Below are positions 54,997-63,935 of a DNA stretch of 64,000 bases, one piece after another. This DNA comes from an uncultured Candidatus Saccharibacteria bacterium. Its GTDB lineage: Bacteria; Patescibacteriota; Saccharimonadia; Saccharimonadales; Saccharimonadaceae. The notes under the pieces were generated by a model. It was not told the DNA's origin. It did no database searches and saw nothing but the letters and a program-made list of their open reading frames with translations. The stretch is taken from the NCBI GenBank assembly GCA_934725355.1, contig CAKVAO010000002.1:107283-171282 (forward strand). The letters run 5' to 3'. A program made the position numbers and the translations under genes. Numbering within the stretch: position 1 is the stretch's first letter; each line of letters starts with the position of its first letter.

Positions 54997-55034
54997 AATA
55001 TAAGCTACTGCCCATTCAGGAAGTAGCTTATATT
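54997..55034 (-). terminator. Hairpin directly after rplO
   Basis: A perfect 13-bp stem with a 12-nt loop lies 8 nt past the rplO stop. A T run is weak, so its ends may rather protect the mRNA. Confidence 0.6.
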
Positions 55035-55041
55035 AGCTGTT

Positions 55042-55509
55042 CTACTCTTCTGTCTTTGTAGAAACTGGCAAAGGCACGGCGGTCTTTTCGAATGAGCCAC
55101 CATTCTTCTTTAGTGTTTCGCGTACCGAAGCACTCATTGCAGAAACCTTAACGGTTGCCTTGCTGGTAATATCACCGCGAGCAATCACCTTGACGGCGTT
55201 GAACGGGGTATTAATCAAACCAGCCTCAAACAATACGTTGTTATCAATGGTTGCCGCCTTAATGTCGTTTAGCTGATCAGCATAAACTACTTGAGCTGGA
55301 ACGCGCTTGCTCTTGAAGCCCTTCTGCTTTGGTAGCTGACGCATCTTGCTGCGAGCGCCAGTCATAATCTGAATGACTTTAGATTTGCCAGTACGAGCCT
55401 TTTGACCCTTGGTACCACGACCAGCGGTCTTGCCGTAGCCGCTACTGATACCACGACCAACTCGCTTGCGATCAGGAGTAGCAGTAGCTTGTAGTTCATT
55501 GTACTTCAT
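55042..55509 (-). CDS. rplO: 50S ribosomal protein L15 (uL15)
   Basis: The 155 residues start MKYNELQATATPDRKRVGRG and continue GYGKTAGRGTKGQKARTG, typical of uL15. It follows rpsE directly; rpmD (uL30), usually between them, is missing. secY does not follow. Confidence 0.96.
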   Translation of the reverse strand: MKYNELQATATPDRKRVGRGISSGYGKTAGRGTKGQKARTGKSKVIQIMTGARSKMRQLPKQKGFKSKRVPAQVVYADQLNDIKAATIDNNVLFEAGLINTPFNAVKVIARGDITSKATVKVSAMSASVRETLKKNGGSFEKTAVPLPVSTKTEE

Positions 55510-56180
55510 TACTTATCCTCCTTCTTGACAGCCTTAGCTGGCTTAGCGTTGACCCATTCAGCACGTGGCTTTAGTGAATCCAGCGCCTTAATGGTAGTGT
55601 AAGCTACATTTACCTTGTTTGTTGAACCAATTGATTTACTAATCAGGTTCTTAACGCTAGTTACACCAACAATGGTACGAACTACACCACCAGCGATAAT
55701 ACCTGTACCAGGTGCAGCTGGCTTTAGTAGAACACGGCTAGCGCCAAACTTTAGCTCAACTTCATGTGGAATAGTACCGTTCTCGATTGGCACGGTAATC
55801 ATAGACTTCTTGGCGATGTTTGTTGCCTTTTCGATAGCCTGTTGAACATCACGACCCTTCGAGACACCAACACCTACACGATTCTTGCGATCACCGACTA
55901 CTACTAGAGCCTTGAAGCGCAAGCGGCGACCACCCTTAACAGTACGAGACACACGATCAATCGAGACAGTCTGCTCGTCAAACATCTTTTCCTCAGCACT
56001 GCGATCGTTACGACGACCACGGCCACGACCGCGACGATCATTGCGACCACGGCGTGCGCCGCGAGCATTCATGTTGTCGCTCGAGAAGTTGTTGTTCGAA
56101 CCGAACTTGCGACGTGGAGCTTCGCCGTTCTTAGCAGCGGCTGGAGCATCATTTGTCATTGCTTTATTCTCCTCACTCAT
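55509..56180 (-). CDS. rpsE: 30S ribosomal protein S5 (uS5) with RG-rich N-terminus
   Basis: From about residue 65 it is normal uS5 (RRLRFKALVVVGDRKNRVGVG, ... GTGIIAGGVVRTIVGV). The first 60 residues are an added, disordered stretch with NARGARRGRNDRRGRGRGRR, resembling RNA-binding RG boxes. Length is 223 against about 165 usually. Confidence 0.96.
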   Translation of the reverse strand: MSEENKAMTNDAPAAAKNGEAPRRKFGSNNNFSSDNMNARGARRGRNDRRGRGRGRRNDRSAEEKMFDEQTVSIDRVSRTVKGGRRLRFKALVVVGDRKNRVGVGVSKGRDVQQAIEKATNIAKKSMITVPIENGTIPHEVELKFGASRVLLKPAAPGTGIIAGGVVRTIVGVTSVKNLISKSIGSTNKVNVAYTTIKALDSLKPRAEWVNAKPAKAVKKEDK

Positions 56181-56521
56181 TAGAACTTCAACCCTTTCTC
56201 GCGCGCAGCGTTAGCTAGTGCGTGTAGACGACCAGCATAGGCACGACCATTACGATCAAATACAACCGTTTCAACCTTGGCTTTCTTTGCTGCCTCGGCG
56301 ATTTCGGCGCCAATTTTAGCGGCCTTCTCGCTTAGAGAACCTTTGTAGTCGCCCTTGACAGTGCTGGCGCTCGCCAAAGTCTTACCAGCTTGATCATCAA
56401 TTAATTGAGCTGAAACGTTCTTGTTTGAAATAAACACACTTAGGCGTGGACGCTCAGCAGTACCACTAACCTTGGCACGTACGCGATTCTTACGTAACGT
56501 CAAATTGCTTAGACTAGCCAT
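56180..56521 (-). CDS. rplR: 50S ribosomal protein L18 (uL18)
   Basis: The 113 residues have the uL18 pattern (RVRAKVSGTAERPRLSVFIS, ... VFDRNGRAYAGRLHALANAA). It binds 5S rRNA together with uL5. One-base overlaps join it to rpsE and rplF. Confidence 0.96.
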   Translation of the reverse strand: MASLSNLTLRKNRVRAKVSGTAERPRLSVFISNKNVSAQLIDDQAGKTLASASTVKGDYKGSLSEKAAKIGAEIAEAAKKAKVETVVFDRNGRAYAGRLHALANAAREKGLKF

Positions 56522-57057
56522 TACTTACCTGCCTTTCCTGCCTTGCGGATGATTACCTCATCGGCATACTTAATACCCTTACCCTTGTAAGGCTCAGGCT
56601 TCTTCAGTGCGCGAATTTCAGCAGCAGTCTGACCGACCTTCTGTTTGTCAATTCCACTTACTGTGATTTCCATTTTATTGACGCCCAAGGTAATGCCTTC
56701 TGGTGCATGATAATTAACTGGGTGTGAAAAACCAAGTGCCATCTCAATGTCCTGTGGACCCTTACTTGATAGGCGAAAACCAACACCGTTGATTTGTAGC
56801 TTCTTCTCAAAGCCCTTTGTTACACCTTCAACCATGTTATTCAATAGTGCGCGCATTAAGCCATGTTGGCTCTTAGCAATCTTTTCGTCACTATGGCGAG
56901 TAACAATGATCTCGTTATCTTCAACCTTTACGTCAACTTCCGGCAGGGTAAACTGCTTTAGTTCACCCTTAGGACCCTTGACGGTAATGAAATCAGGATC
57001 AACCGTGATTGTCACACCAGTTGGTATAGCAATTGGTAGTTTTCCGATTCGACTCAT
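56521..57057 (-). CDS. rplF: 50S ribosomal protein L6 (uL6)
   Basis: The 178 residues have the two repeated uL6 domains and the end KKPEPYKGKGIKYADEVI. uL6 sits near the sarcin-ricin loop. Confidence 0.97.
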   Translation of the reverse strand: MSRIGKLPIAIPTGVTITVDPDFITVKGPKGELKQFTLPEVDVKVEDNEIIVTRHSDEKIAKSQHGLMRALLNNMVEGVTKGFEKKLQINGVGFRLSSKGPQDIEMALGFSHPVNYHAPEGITLGVNKMEITVSGIDKQKVGQTAAEIRALKKPEPYKGKGIKYADEVIIRKAGKAGK

Positions 57058-57090
57058 ATCCTTCCTTTCCTAATTTATTATCTAGTATTA

Positions 57091-57492
57091 CTAGTATACC
57101 TTACAGATTAGCTCACCGCCAAGTTTATTTTTGATGGCTTCGCTACCTGACATGACACCCTTGGATGTTGAAACAACCATCATGCCACGGCCAGATGCAA
57201 CACGCGGAATCTCGTTATACTTTGCATAAACGCGACGTCCAGGCTTTGAAACGCGGTCAATCTCGGTAATATTTGCATTCTCGCCATCATTGTTGATCAA
57301 AACAACTAGAGTATCGCGAGGGCTACCTTTTTCGATTTTGACATCTGCTAGGTAACCGTTCTGCTTTAGTACGTCAGCAACTACTTTCTTCATCTTGCTA
57401 GCTGGAACACGTACTTCATTCTTGCCGACGCTAATTGCGTTACGGATGCGGGTTAGCAAATCGGCGATTGGATCTGAACTTTGTAGACTCAT
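57091..57492 (-). CDS. rpsH: 30S ribosomal protein S8 (uS8)
   Basis: The 133 residues have DPIADLLTRIRNA at the N-terminus and VSTSKGVMSGSEAIKNKLGG near the C-terminus, both uS8 hallmarks. uS8 binds 16S h21 and in enterobacteria represses the spc operon. Confidence 0.97.
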   Translation of the reverse strand: MSLQSSDPIADLLTRIRNAISVGKNEVRVPASKMKKVVADVLKQNGYLADVKIEKGSPRDTLVVLINNDGENANITEIDRVSKPGRRVYAKYNEIPRVASGRGMMVVSTSKGVMSGSEAIKNKLGGELICKVY

Positions 57493-57510
57493 ATTTCTAT
57501 ATCCTTTCCT

Positions 57511-57780
57511 TTACCAACTTGCCTTTGTTACGCCAGGGATCTCACCCCTAGAAGCATGCTCTCGGAAGCTGATACGACTTAGACCGAACTTGCGCATATA
57601 TGCATGTGGTCGACCAGTTTCGCTGCAGCGGTTCTTCTGGCGGGTCGGGCTACTGTTGCGTGGAAGCTTCTGTAGGCCCTCGTTATCACCAGCTGCCTTT
57701 AATGCTTCACGCTTAGCTGCATATTTTGCAATCATTTTGGCGCGCTTAGCATCACGAGCTAGAGCTGATTTCTTAGCCAT
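57511..57780 (-). CDS. rpsN: 30S ribosomal protein S14 (uS14), zinc-free
   Basis: The 89 residues match the long zinc-free uS14 (QKNRCSETGRPHAYMRKFGL SRISFREHA, with only one Cys). One-base overlap with rplE. Confidence 0.96.
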   Translation of the reverse strand: MAKKSALARDAKRAKMIAKYAAKREALKAAGDNEGLQKLPRNSSPTRQKNRCSETGRPHAYMRKFGLSRISFREHASRGEIPGVTKASW

Positions 57781-58355
57781 TATTTAACCTCCTTTTCAAA
57801 TGGAAAACCGAACTTTGCTAGTAGGGCCTTAGATTTAGCTGGATCGCTATTAGTAATCGTAAATGTAATCTGTAGGCCATGCAGGGTTGAGGTTTCTTCG
57901 AATGTTAGTTCCGGGAAAATGGATTGCTCGCGGATACCCAAGCTATAATTGCCCTGGTTATCAAACGCCTTTGCGCTTACACCGTGAAAGTCGCGGATAC
58001 GAGGCATGGCAACATTGATTAGGCGATCCATGAATTCCCACATACGATCACCGCGTAGGGTTACCTGGTAGCCAATTGGCTGACCCATACCCTTGCGGAT
58101 TTTAAATGTCGCGATTGACTTCTTAGCCAAACGACCAACTGGTTTCTGACCAGTGATTTTAGTCAATGTGTTGACAACCACTTCATGGAAATGCTTGTCG
58201 TGCTGAGTGCGACCAGTACCACTGCTAACTACAATCTTAACTAGCTTTGGTACGTTGTTAACATTATCAATGCCAAGCTCTTTCTCTAACTCTGGTACAA
58301 ACTTCTCAGTGTACTGAGTCTTTAGGCGAGGCATGTAAGTCTTACTATCAGCCAT
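57780..58355 (-). CDS. rplE: 50S ribosomal protein L5 (uL5)
   Basis: The 191 residues have uL5 motifs (TGQKPVGRLAKKSIATFKIR, ... VTLRGDRMWEFMDRLINVAM, ... RDFHGVSAKAFD). It links 5S rRNA to the central protuberance. Confidence 0.97.
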   Translation of the reverse strand: MADSKTYMPRLKTQYTEKFVPELEKELGIDNVNNVPKLVKIVVSSGTGRTQHDKHFHEVVVNTLTKITGQKPVGRLAKKSIATFKIRKGMGQPIGYQVTLRGDRMWEFMDRLINVAMPRIRDFHGVSAKAFDNQGNYSLGIREQSIFPELTFEETSTLHGLQITFTITNSDPAKSKALLAKFGFPFEKEVK

Positions 58356-58654
58356 TACTTAACCTCCTTGTTATTTAGCTTAGCAACACGAACTTTCTTG
58401 TCGTCCTTAGTTAGATAAGCAACTTTGGTTGTTTTGTCCTTATCAACAACTAGGGCAACGTTAGAAATGTTGACTGGTAATTGAATATCGCGCTTGCCAC
58501 CTTGATTGAACTGGGTTGTACGATAGTGACGCTCGATTTCACGAACACCCTTTAGGTATACCTTGTCACCGTCTACGCGAGTAACTTCGGTAATTTCGCC
58601 CTTACGAGCACCGGCTGTAATTTTGACGGTATCGCCCTTAACAATTCTTTTCAT
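58355..58654 (-). CDS. rplX: 50S ribosomal protein L24 (uL24)
   Basis: The 99 residues start with the KOW motif (IVKGDTVKITAGARKGEITEV). uL24 is one of the assembly-initiating proteins. Overlaps both neighbours by one base. Confidence 0.95.
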   Translation of the reverse strand: MKRIVKGDTVKITAGARKGEITEVTRVDGDKVYLKGVREIERHYRTTQFNQGGKRDIQLPVNISNVALVVDKDKTTKVAYLTKDDKKVRVAKLNNKEVK

Positions 58655-59022
58655 TATAGTACCTCCGGTGCTAGGGACACGATCTTGGTGTAACCGGCAT
58701 CGCGTAGTTCGCGTGGAATAGGACCGAACACACGTGTAGCCTTAGGTGTCTTGTCTGAGTTAATTAACACAACTGCGTTGTCATCGAACTTGATGGTAGA
58801 ACCATCTTTGCGGCGAATCTGCTCGCGAGTGCGAACGACAACACATCGAACTACCGACTTACGCTTCGTGTTGCCGTGTGGATCAGCTACCTTTACGCTA
58901 GCAGTGATCACATCACCGACACGAGCATAGCGGCGCCGTGTGGCACCTAGGACACGAATACACTGGACCTCTTTGGCACCACTGTTGTCGGCAACCTTCA
59001 GACGGGTTTCCTGTTGAATCAT
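58654..59022 (-). CDS. rplN: 50S ribosomal protein L14 (uL14)
   Basis: The 122 residues match uL14 over the full length (MIQQETRLKVADNSGAKEVQ ... ARVFGPIPRELRD). Confidence 0.97.
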   Translation of the reverse strand: MIQQETRLKVADNSGAKEVQCIRVLGATRRRYARVGDVITASVKVADPHGNTKRKSVVRCVVVRTREQIRRKDGSTIKFDDNAVVLINSDKTPKATRVFGPIPRELRDAGYTKIVSLAPEVL

Positions 59023-59363
59023 TATTCGTTCTCCTTATTATCCTCAGTTTCGGCCTTGACGCCCTCTGCGGCTTCGTCAAGTTCTTCCTCAACTTCACTC
59101 TTCTTTAGCTCAAGCTTTTCGCGGCCGTGTTCGGTAATTTCCTTAAGGTTCCAAACAACAGTCTTTGAAAATGGCTTGTGCTCTTCGATGACAACCTTGT
59201 CACCGACTTTAGCTTCGTTGGCCTCGTCATGCGCATGGAACTTACGGCTAGTAGTAAATTTCTTACCATATAGCGGATGAGTTTCGCGAATGGTACGAGT
59301 TACAACGATGGTCTTGTCGCCAGCCTTACTGGTTACAACACCGGCAATGATGCGCTTACTCAT
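59022..59363 (-). CDS. rpsQ: 30S ribosomal protein S17 (uS17) with acidic tail
   Basis: The first 80 residues are uS17 (GVVTSKAGDKTIVVTRTIRE ... VGDKVVIEEHKPFSKT). The last 30 are a Glu-rich tail (ELKKSEVEEELDEAAEGVKA) that most uS17 lack. Overlaps rpmC by 4 nt. Confidence 0.95.
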   Translation of the reverse strand: MSKRIIAGVVTSKAGDKTIVVTRTIRETHPLYGKKFTTSRKFHAHDEANEAKVGDKVVIEEHKPFSKTVVWNLKEITEHGREKLELKKSEVEEELDEAAEGVKAETEDNKENE

Positions 59364-59656
59364 TTCGCCTCCTTTTCGTTCTGCTTCTCGGTCATTACGG
59401 CATGAATACGAGCAATCTTAGTCTTCATATTCTTGATGACATGAGTTGCAGGTAGTTCATTTGACTTTAGCATCTTCTGAGCTTTCTTTAGATCGGCCTT
59501 TGCGTCGATTAACGCGCCGTTTAGATCGGCAACAGTCATCGCGCGCAGATCCTTCAATAGTTCAGCAGTAACTTTGACAGCCTTCTTAGCGTCATGCTTG
59601 ACCTCAGCCTTTTTAACGGCTTTAGTTGCCCTTGTAGCAGTCTTCTTATCGGCCAT
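59360..59656 (-). CDS. rpmC: 50S ribosomal protein L29 (uL29) with basic N-terminus
   Basis: Residues about 38-90 form the uL29 helical hairpin (LLKDLRAMTVADLNGALIDA ... IARIHAVMTEK). About 30 Lys/Ala residues precede it. I choose the ATG at 59656, 9 nt after GGAGG; an ATG at 59665 touches the SD and is unlikely. Confidence 0.9.
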   Translation of the reverse strand: MADKKTATRATKAVKKAEVKHDAKKAVKVTAELLKDLRAMTVADLNGALIDAKADLKKAQKMLKSNELPATHVIKNMKTKIARIHAVMTEKQNEKEAK

Positions 59657-59657
59657 A

Positions 59658-60077
59658 TTATGCATCCTCCCGCTTCACAAACTTAGTCTTGACTGGTAGC
59701 TTATATGACGCTAGGCGAAATGCTTCACGTGCAGTAGCTTCAGTAACACCATTCATCTCGAATAACATAGTACCCTTTTTGACTTTGGCAACGTAGTACT
59801 CTGGAGCACCTTTACCGCCACCCATCTTTAGGCCTAATGCTTTCTTAGTTACAGGAATATGTGGGAAAATACGAATCCAGATTTTACCACCACGCTTGGT
59901 TTGACCAGTGATGGCACGACGAGCAGCCTCGATCTGACGGCTATTGATACGCTCGTTTTCTAGTGACTGTAGGCCATAATCGCCAAAGGCAATGTAATTA
60001 CCGCGAGTAGCTTCACCGCCATTGCGACCCTTGAAAGCCTTACGATACTTCGTCTTCTTTGGTAGTAGTAACGGCAT
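59658..60077 (-). CDS. rplP: 50S ribosomal protein L16 (uL16)
   Basis: The 139 residues match uL16 (LLPKKTKYRKAFKGRNGGEA, ... GKIWIRIFPHIPVTKKALGL KMGGGKG). It helps form the A-site tRNA corridor. Confidence 0.97.
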   Translation of the reverse strand: MPLLLPKKTKYRKAFKGRNGGEATRGNYIAFGDYGLQSLENERINSRQIEAARRAITGQTKRGGKIWIRIFPHIPVTKKALGLKMGGGKGAPEYYVAKVKKGTMLFEMNGVTEATAREAFRLASYKLPVKTKFVKREDA

Positions 60078-60080
60078 AAG

Positions 60081-60713
60081 CTATCTCCTTTCCCCTTTGT
60101 TAATCCATACCTTTACACCGATGACACCGGCAGCTGTTTTAGCAGTCGCTAGATGATAATCGATGTTAGCGCGAATCGTTTGTAGTGGCACTGAACCCTC
60201 GTTAAACTTTTCGCGGCGGCACATTTCTGCGCCATTCAAACGACCAGAAACCTCGACGCGTACACCCTTAGCACCTGCAGCCATTACATTCTGCACAGCA
60301 CTCTTAGCGGCACGACGGAAGTTGATGCGACGCTCTAGCTGACGAGCAATATTCTCAGCTACGATCTTGGCGGCTAGTTCAGGACGCTTAACCTCTTCGA
60401 TGTTTAGACGAATTGGCTCACCAGCGATCTTCTCTAGCTCAGCCTTTAACTCTTGAACGCCTGCGCCACCACGACCAATGACAACACCAGCTTTGCTAGT
60501 CCAGATGTTGATAGTGGTCTGGTTGGCGCTACGCTCGATCTCGATCTTGTTGATCACAGCACGAGTCTCAAAGCGCTTTTCAATAGCACGGCGCAATTTG
60601 ATGTCAGTGGCTAGCCACTTGGCAAAATCGCGCTTGCCCGGAGCAAACCATTTACTACTCCAGTCCTTTGTTGCCTGTACACGCAAGCTAATTGGATTTA
60701 CTTTCTGACCCAT
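60081..60713 (-). CDS. rpsC: 30S ribosomal protein S3 (uS3)
   Basis: The 210 residues have the KH domain (VVIGRGGAGVQELKAELEKI) and the C-terminal RAKG-like region (GRLNGAEMCRREKFNEGSVP). It lines the mRNA entry channel. Confidence 0.97.
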   Translation of the reverse strand: MGQKVNPISLRVQATKDWSSKWFAPGKRDFAKWLATDIKLRRAIEKRFETRAVINKIEIERSANQTTINIWTSKAGVVIGRGGAGVQELKAELEKIAGEPIRLNIEEVKRPELAAKIVAENIARQLERRINFRRAAKSAVQNVMAAGAKGVRVEVSGRLNGAEMCRREKFNEGSVPLQTIRANIDYHLATAKTAAGVIGVKVWINKGERR

Positions 60714-61120
60714 TACTTGCTCTCCTTTTCTTCTGCTTTAGCATCTTTGCTAGCTTCAGCTTTCTTAGCAGGCTTAGCTTCACCTCTGACGATTACTAGT
60801 ACGTTACTAGTCTTCTTCTGGTATGGATGAGCCATGCCGCGTGCGACTGGGCGATAGCGCTTGATACGTGCACCAGCAGTAACTGAAATAGTATCAATTA
60901 CTAGGCTACCAGCCTTCATGTCGAAATTGTTGATTGCGTTAGCACGAGCGCTCGAAATCAACTTGGCAAGTGGCTTGGCGGCGCGCTTTGGTGTGTGTGA
61001 TAGGATAACTAACGCATCATCAACAGTGCGGTTACGAACCAAACCTGCTACCAACGCAGTCTTTCGAGGAGCTAGACGTAGCTCCTTTAGATATGCTTTT
61101 GCGGTTAGTGATTCACTCAT
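60713..61120 (-). CDS. rplV: 50S ribosomal protein L22 (uL22)
   Basis: The first 112 residues are uL22 (YLKELRLAPRKTALVAGLVR ... RGMAHPYQKKTSNVLVIVRG), whose loop lines the exit tunnel. A Lys/Ala/Glu tail of about 20 residues is additional. Confidence 0.96.
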   Translation of the reverse strand: MSESLTAKAYLKELRLAPRKTALVAGLVRNRTVDDALVILSHTPKRAAKPLAKLISSARANAINNFDMKAGSLVIDTISVTAGARIKRYRPVARGMAHPYQKKTSNVLVIVRGEAKPAKKAEASKDAKAEEKESK

Positions 61121-61380
61121 TATTTCTTACCTCCGTGCTTACGGAACTTGCGAGTTGGGGCGAATTCACCTAGCTTGTGGCCAACCATGTTCTCGGTAAT
61201 TAGTACCGGCACATGAACGCGACCGTTATGCACAGCAATCGTGCGGTTCACCATTTCAGGTGTAATAACGGAAGCGCGAGCCCAAGTGCGGATAACTGTA
61301 CGGTCGTCAGCCGACAGAGCAGCTACCTTCTTGGCAAGCTTGGCGTCAATATATGGCCCCTTCTTTAAGCTTCTACTCAT
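61120..61380 (-). CDS. rpsS: 30S ribosomal protein S19 (uS19)
   Basis: The 86 residues match uS19 (MSRSLKKGPYIDAKLAKKVA ... NMVGHKLGEFAPTRKFRKHG). Confidence 0.97.
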   Translation of the reverse strand: MSRSLKKGPYIDAKLAKKVAALSADDRTVIRTWARASVITPEMVNRTIAVHNGRVHVPVLITENMVGHKLGEFAPTRKFRKHGGKK

Positions 61381-62225
61381 TACTTCCTCCTCTTATTCTC
61401 GTGACGACTACGAACGATCATCTTGTCAGTTGACTTGCGACGGCGAGTCTTGACACCCAAGGCAATCTTACCCCACGGCGTACGAGGAGCCTTACCAGTA
61501 CCGTGCTGACCACCATCACCACCACCATGCGGGTGATCGACAGCGTTCATGTGAGTACCGCGGACACGTGGGCGAATGCCTAAGTGGCGGTACCGACCAG
61601 CATAACCAGACTTCTCATTCTGATGACTTTCGTTACCAACTACGCCCAAGGTAGCCATGCACTCTAGGCGGAACTTGCGTACTTCACCCGATGGCATCTT
61701 GACCATCGCATAGTCACCTTCCTTAGCGGTTAGCTGAGCTCGTGCACCTGCCGCACGCACTGTCTGCGCACCACGACCTGGTGTTAGCTCGATATTGTTA
61801 ATAACGGCACCTAGCGGAATATCCTTTAGTGCTAGGCGGTTGCCGTTCTCGATTTGAACGGTCTTGTCCGCAGAAGCTACCTCAATGCGCTGACCCTGCT
61901 TCATATCGTTGTTAGCGATGATGTAGTGCAGGCTACCTTTCTGATCGCGGATACGAGCAATTCTAGCTGAACGACCTGGGTCGTACTCGATATGCTCAAT
62001 CGTAGCAACCATACCAGGTTCTAGATTGAAGTTAACAATGCGGATAAAGCGCTTGGCACCACCACCACGGTGACGGCTAGTGATGCGACCCTGATTGTTA
62101 CGACCCGAGTTCTGCTTGCGAGCTACCAATAGGCTCTTAACAGGCTTTTTAGTCGTAATCTGATCAAACTCAGCCGCAACCTGGTTACGACGACCGTTGG
62201 TAGTAGGCTTCATTTGTCTTGCCAT
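61380..62225 (-). CDS. rplB: 50S ribosomal protein L2 (uL2)
   Basis: The 281 residues include GRITSRHRGGGAKR, and the C-terminal HPHGGGDGGQHGTGKAPRTP block needed for peptidyl transfer. The ATG at 62225 has GAGGAG 7 nt upstream; the frame opens 15 nt earlier. It starts 1 nt after the rplW stop. Confidence 0.97.
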   Translation of the reverse strand: MARQMKPTTNGRRNQVAAEFDQITTKKPVKSLLVARKQNSGRNNQGRITSRHRGGGAKRFIRIVNFNLEPGMVATIEHIEYDPGRSARIARIRDQKGSLHYIIANNDMKQGQRIEVASADKTVQIENGNRLALKDIPLGAVINNIELTPGRGAQTVRAAGARAQLTAKEGDYAMVKMPSGEVRKFRLECMATLGVVGNESHQNEKSGYAGRYRHLGIRPRVRGTHMNAVDHPHGGGDGGQHGTGKAPRTPWGKIALGVKTRRRKSTDKMIVRSRHENKRRK

Positions 62226-62226
62226 A

Positions 62227-62532
62227 CTACTTCTCCTCACTTTCGTTTAGATCCTTGAAGACCTCAATCGAACCTTCAGAGACGGTGACATAAGCCTTCT
62301 TGGTATCCTGACGCTTGGTTGTACCAGGACGATTGTGCTTGCCTAGATTGACAGCCTTCATCTTGCCCTTGGTAATCATCAAACGAACGTCAGCAACCTT
62401 AACGTCTGGATAATCAGCAGCCAGCTCTTTTAGAACTTCTGCCTTGTTAGCATTCATTGGTACATCAAAGACGTAAATGTTTTTCTTAGATAGACCATAT
62501 GCCTTTTCGGAAATACGTGGAGTAAGAATCAT
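62227..62532 (-). CDS. rplW: 50S ribosomal protein L23 (uL23)
   Basis: The 101 residues match uL23 (LTPRISEKAYGLSKKNIYVFDV ...; LGKHNRPGTTKRQDTKKAYV). The ATG at 62532 overlaps the rplD stop by one base and has GGAGG 7 nt upstream. It forms part of the tunnel-exit docking site. Confidence 0.95.
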   Translation of the reverse strand: MILTPRISEKAYGLSKKNIYVFDVPMNANKAEVLKELAADYPDVKVADVRLMITKGKMKAVNLGKHNRPGTTKRQDTKKAYVTVSEGSIEVFKDLNESEEK

Positions 62533-63131
62533 TACTTGTCCTCCTTTAGCCACTCAGTCGTAGCAGCTAGTGCGGCCTTCGTAAACACCACAGCATCAGC
62601 GTTCAATAGGTGGAATACTGATAGGTAGGTTGGGCTAACTAGTTCTACTGTCTGCAAATTAGCAGTTGCACGTAGCTTATTTTCATCTTTGTTGTCAACT
62701 AGTAGAATGCGACGCTTGTTATCAAGCTTCAGATCCTTGATTAGCTTGACGATGTCCTTAGTTTTGCCACTAGTCTTGATATCATCAATGACGGTGATCT
62801 CATTGCTCTGGCTAGCTAAGGTTAGTGCCTGGCGTAGTGCCACGCGACGTGATGTCTTGCTTAGGCGCTTGTTGTAGTTTTCAATCCCTAGTGGACCAAA
62901 GACAATACCACCACCACGCCAAATTGGGTTACGAGTCGAGCCAAAACGTGCACGACCAGTGCCCTTCTGACGCCATGGCTTCTTACCACCACCGCGGACT
63001 TCGCCACGAGTTTTGGTCTTTGCACCTACCTGACGGTTTGCAGCTAGATAGCTGTCATATGCAAGTTTCAGGAGTTCATGGTTCGGAACTTCAACAGCAA
63101 AGACTGCGTCTGATAGTTTAGTTTCAGCCAT
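62532..63131 (-). CDS. rplD: 50S ribosomal protein L4 (uL4)
   Basis: The 199 residues have the uL4 loop (KTRGEVRGGGKKPWRQKGTG RARFGSTRNPIWRGGG). In E. coli uL4 represses the S10 operon; the leader here is different and such control is not shown. Confidence 0.97.
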   Translation of the reverse strand: MAETKLSDAVFAVEVPNHELLKLAYDSYLAANRQVGAKTKTRGEVRGGGKKPWRQKGTGRARFGSTRNPIWRGGGIVFGPLGIENYNKRLSKTSRRVALRQALTLASQSNEITVIDDIKTSGKTKDIVKLIKDLKLDNKRRILLVDNKDENKLRATANLQTVELVSPTYLSVFHLLNADAVVFTKAALAATTEWLKEDK

Positions 63132-63772
63132 TACTTATTCTCCTTTCCCTTGTGATTAAATTTGATAGCTGAGCTGATCACAACAGTGCCCTTCTTTGGA
63201 CCCGGGATCGCACCCTTAACGCCGACTAGATTGTTTTCTTTGTCGACATAGGCTACAGTCAGATTCTTGACGGTTGTCTTCTCTGCACCCATCTGTCCAG
63301 CCATCGGATGACCTTTCCAGACGCGTTGCGGATACATTGAACCGATTGAACCGACTTTACGAGTGTCGCCCTTGCCACCGTGCGTCTTGCGCTGACGATG
63401 GAAATTGTGACGCTTAATTGTGCCTGCCCAACCTTTACCCTTGCTGATGCCACTGACATCAACAGAGTCACCGACCTTAAATAGATCAGCAGTTAGTACA
63501 TCGCCGACCTTCTCGTCGCCCAGGCTATCAACCCGCACTTCGCGAATGGTCTTTGGTGTGGCGCCAGACGCTTTAACGTGTCCAGCAACGGCATTGCTCA
63601 GGTTCTTACCCTTACCATAGCCCAACTGTACCGCGTTGTAGCCGTCTTTTTCGACAGACTTCACCTGAGTCACGGTGCAGGGGCCGGCTTGAATGACGGT
63701 GATAGGAATCACAACGCCGTTCTCCCCGAGGATCTGGGTCATTCCAAGTTTGGTACCGATTAAAGTATTCAT
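63131..63772 (-). CDS. rplC: 50S ribosomal protein L3 (uL3)
   Basis: The 213 residues match uL3 (LIGTKLGMTQILGENG, ... VDVSGISKGKGWAGTIKRHN FHRQRKTHGG). The ATG at 63772 has AAGGGA 3 nt upstream; a GTG at 63787 is in frame but less likely. rpsJ (uS10), normally just before, is not found between here and 64000. Confidence 0.97.
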   Translation of the reverse strand: MNTLIGTKLGMTQILGENGVVIPITVIQAGPCTVTQVKSVEKDGYNAVQLGYGKGKNLSNAVAGHVKASGATPKTIREVRVDSLGDEKVGDVLTADLFKVGDSVDVSGISKGKGWAGTIKRHNFHRQRKTHGGKGDTRKVGSIGSMYPQRVWKGHPMAGQMGAEKTTVKNLTVAYVDKENNLVGVKGAIPGPKKGTVVISSAIKFNHKGKENK

Positions 63773-63892
63773 ACTTCCCTTTTCCACTTAAAACGCCTGA
63801 GAATTCGCAGTTTCCGTCCTTGCTAGATAACTAACAGAAGTCGGACTTACAAACGCTCTCAGGAACGTTGGTCTAACATTAACGGTATCATA
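63773..63892 (-). promoter_or_regulatory. Leader of the rplC operon
   Basis: On minus, a TATGAT box (63892-63887) lies about 115 nt before the rplC ATG; the -35 is unclear. Within the leader CCTGAGA (63863-63857) pairs with TCTCAGG (63802-63796), closing a long hairpin just before the SD. This is a plausible site for autogenous control. No open reading frame is present. Confidence 0.5.
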
Positions 63893-63935
63893 CTATCACA
63901 TATAGGATAAATATGCAAGTGTAATGTATTAGTTC

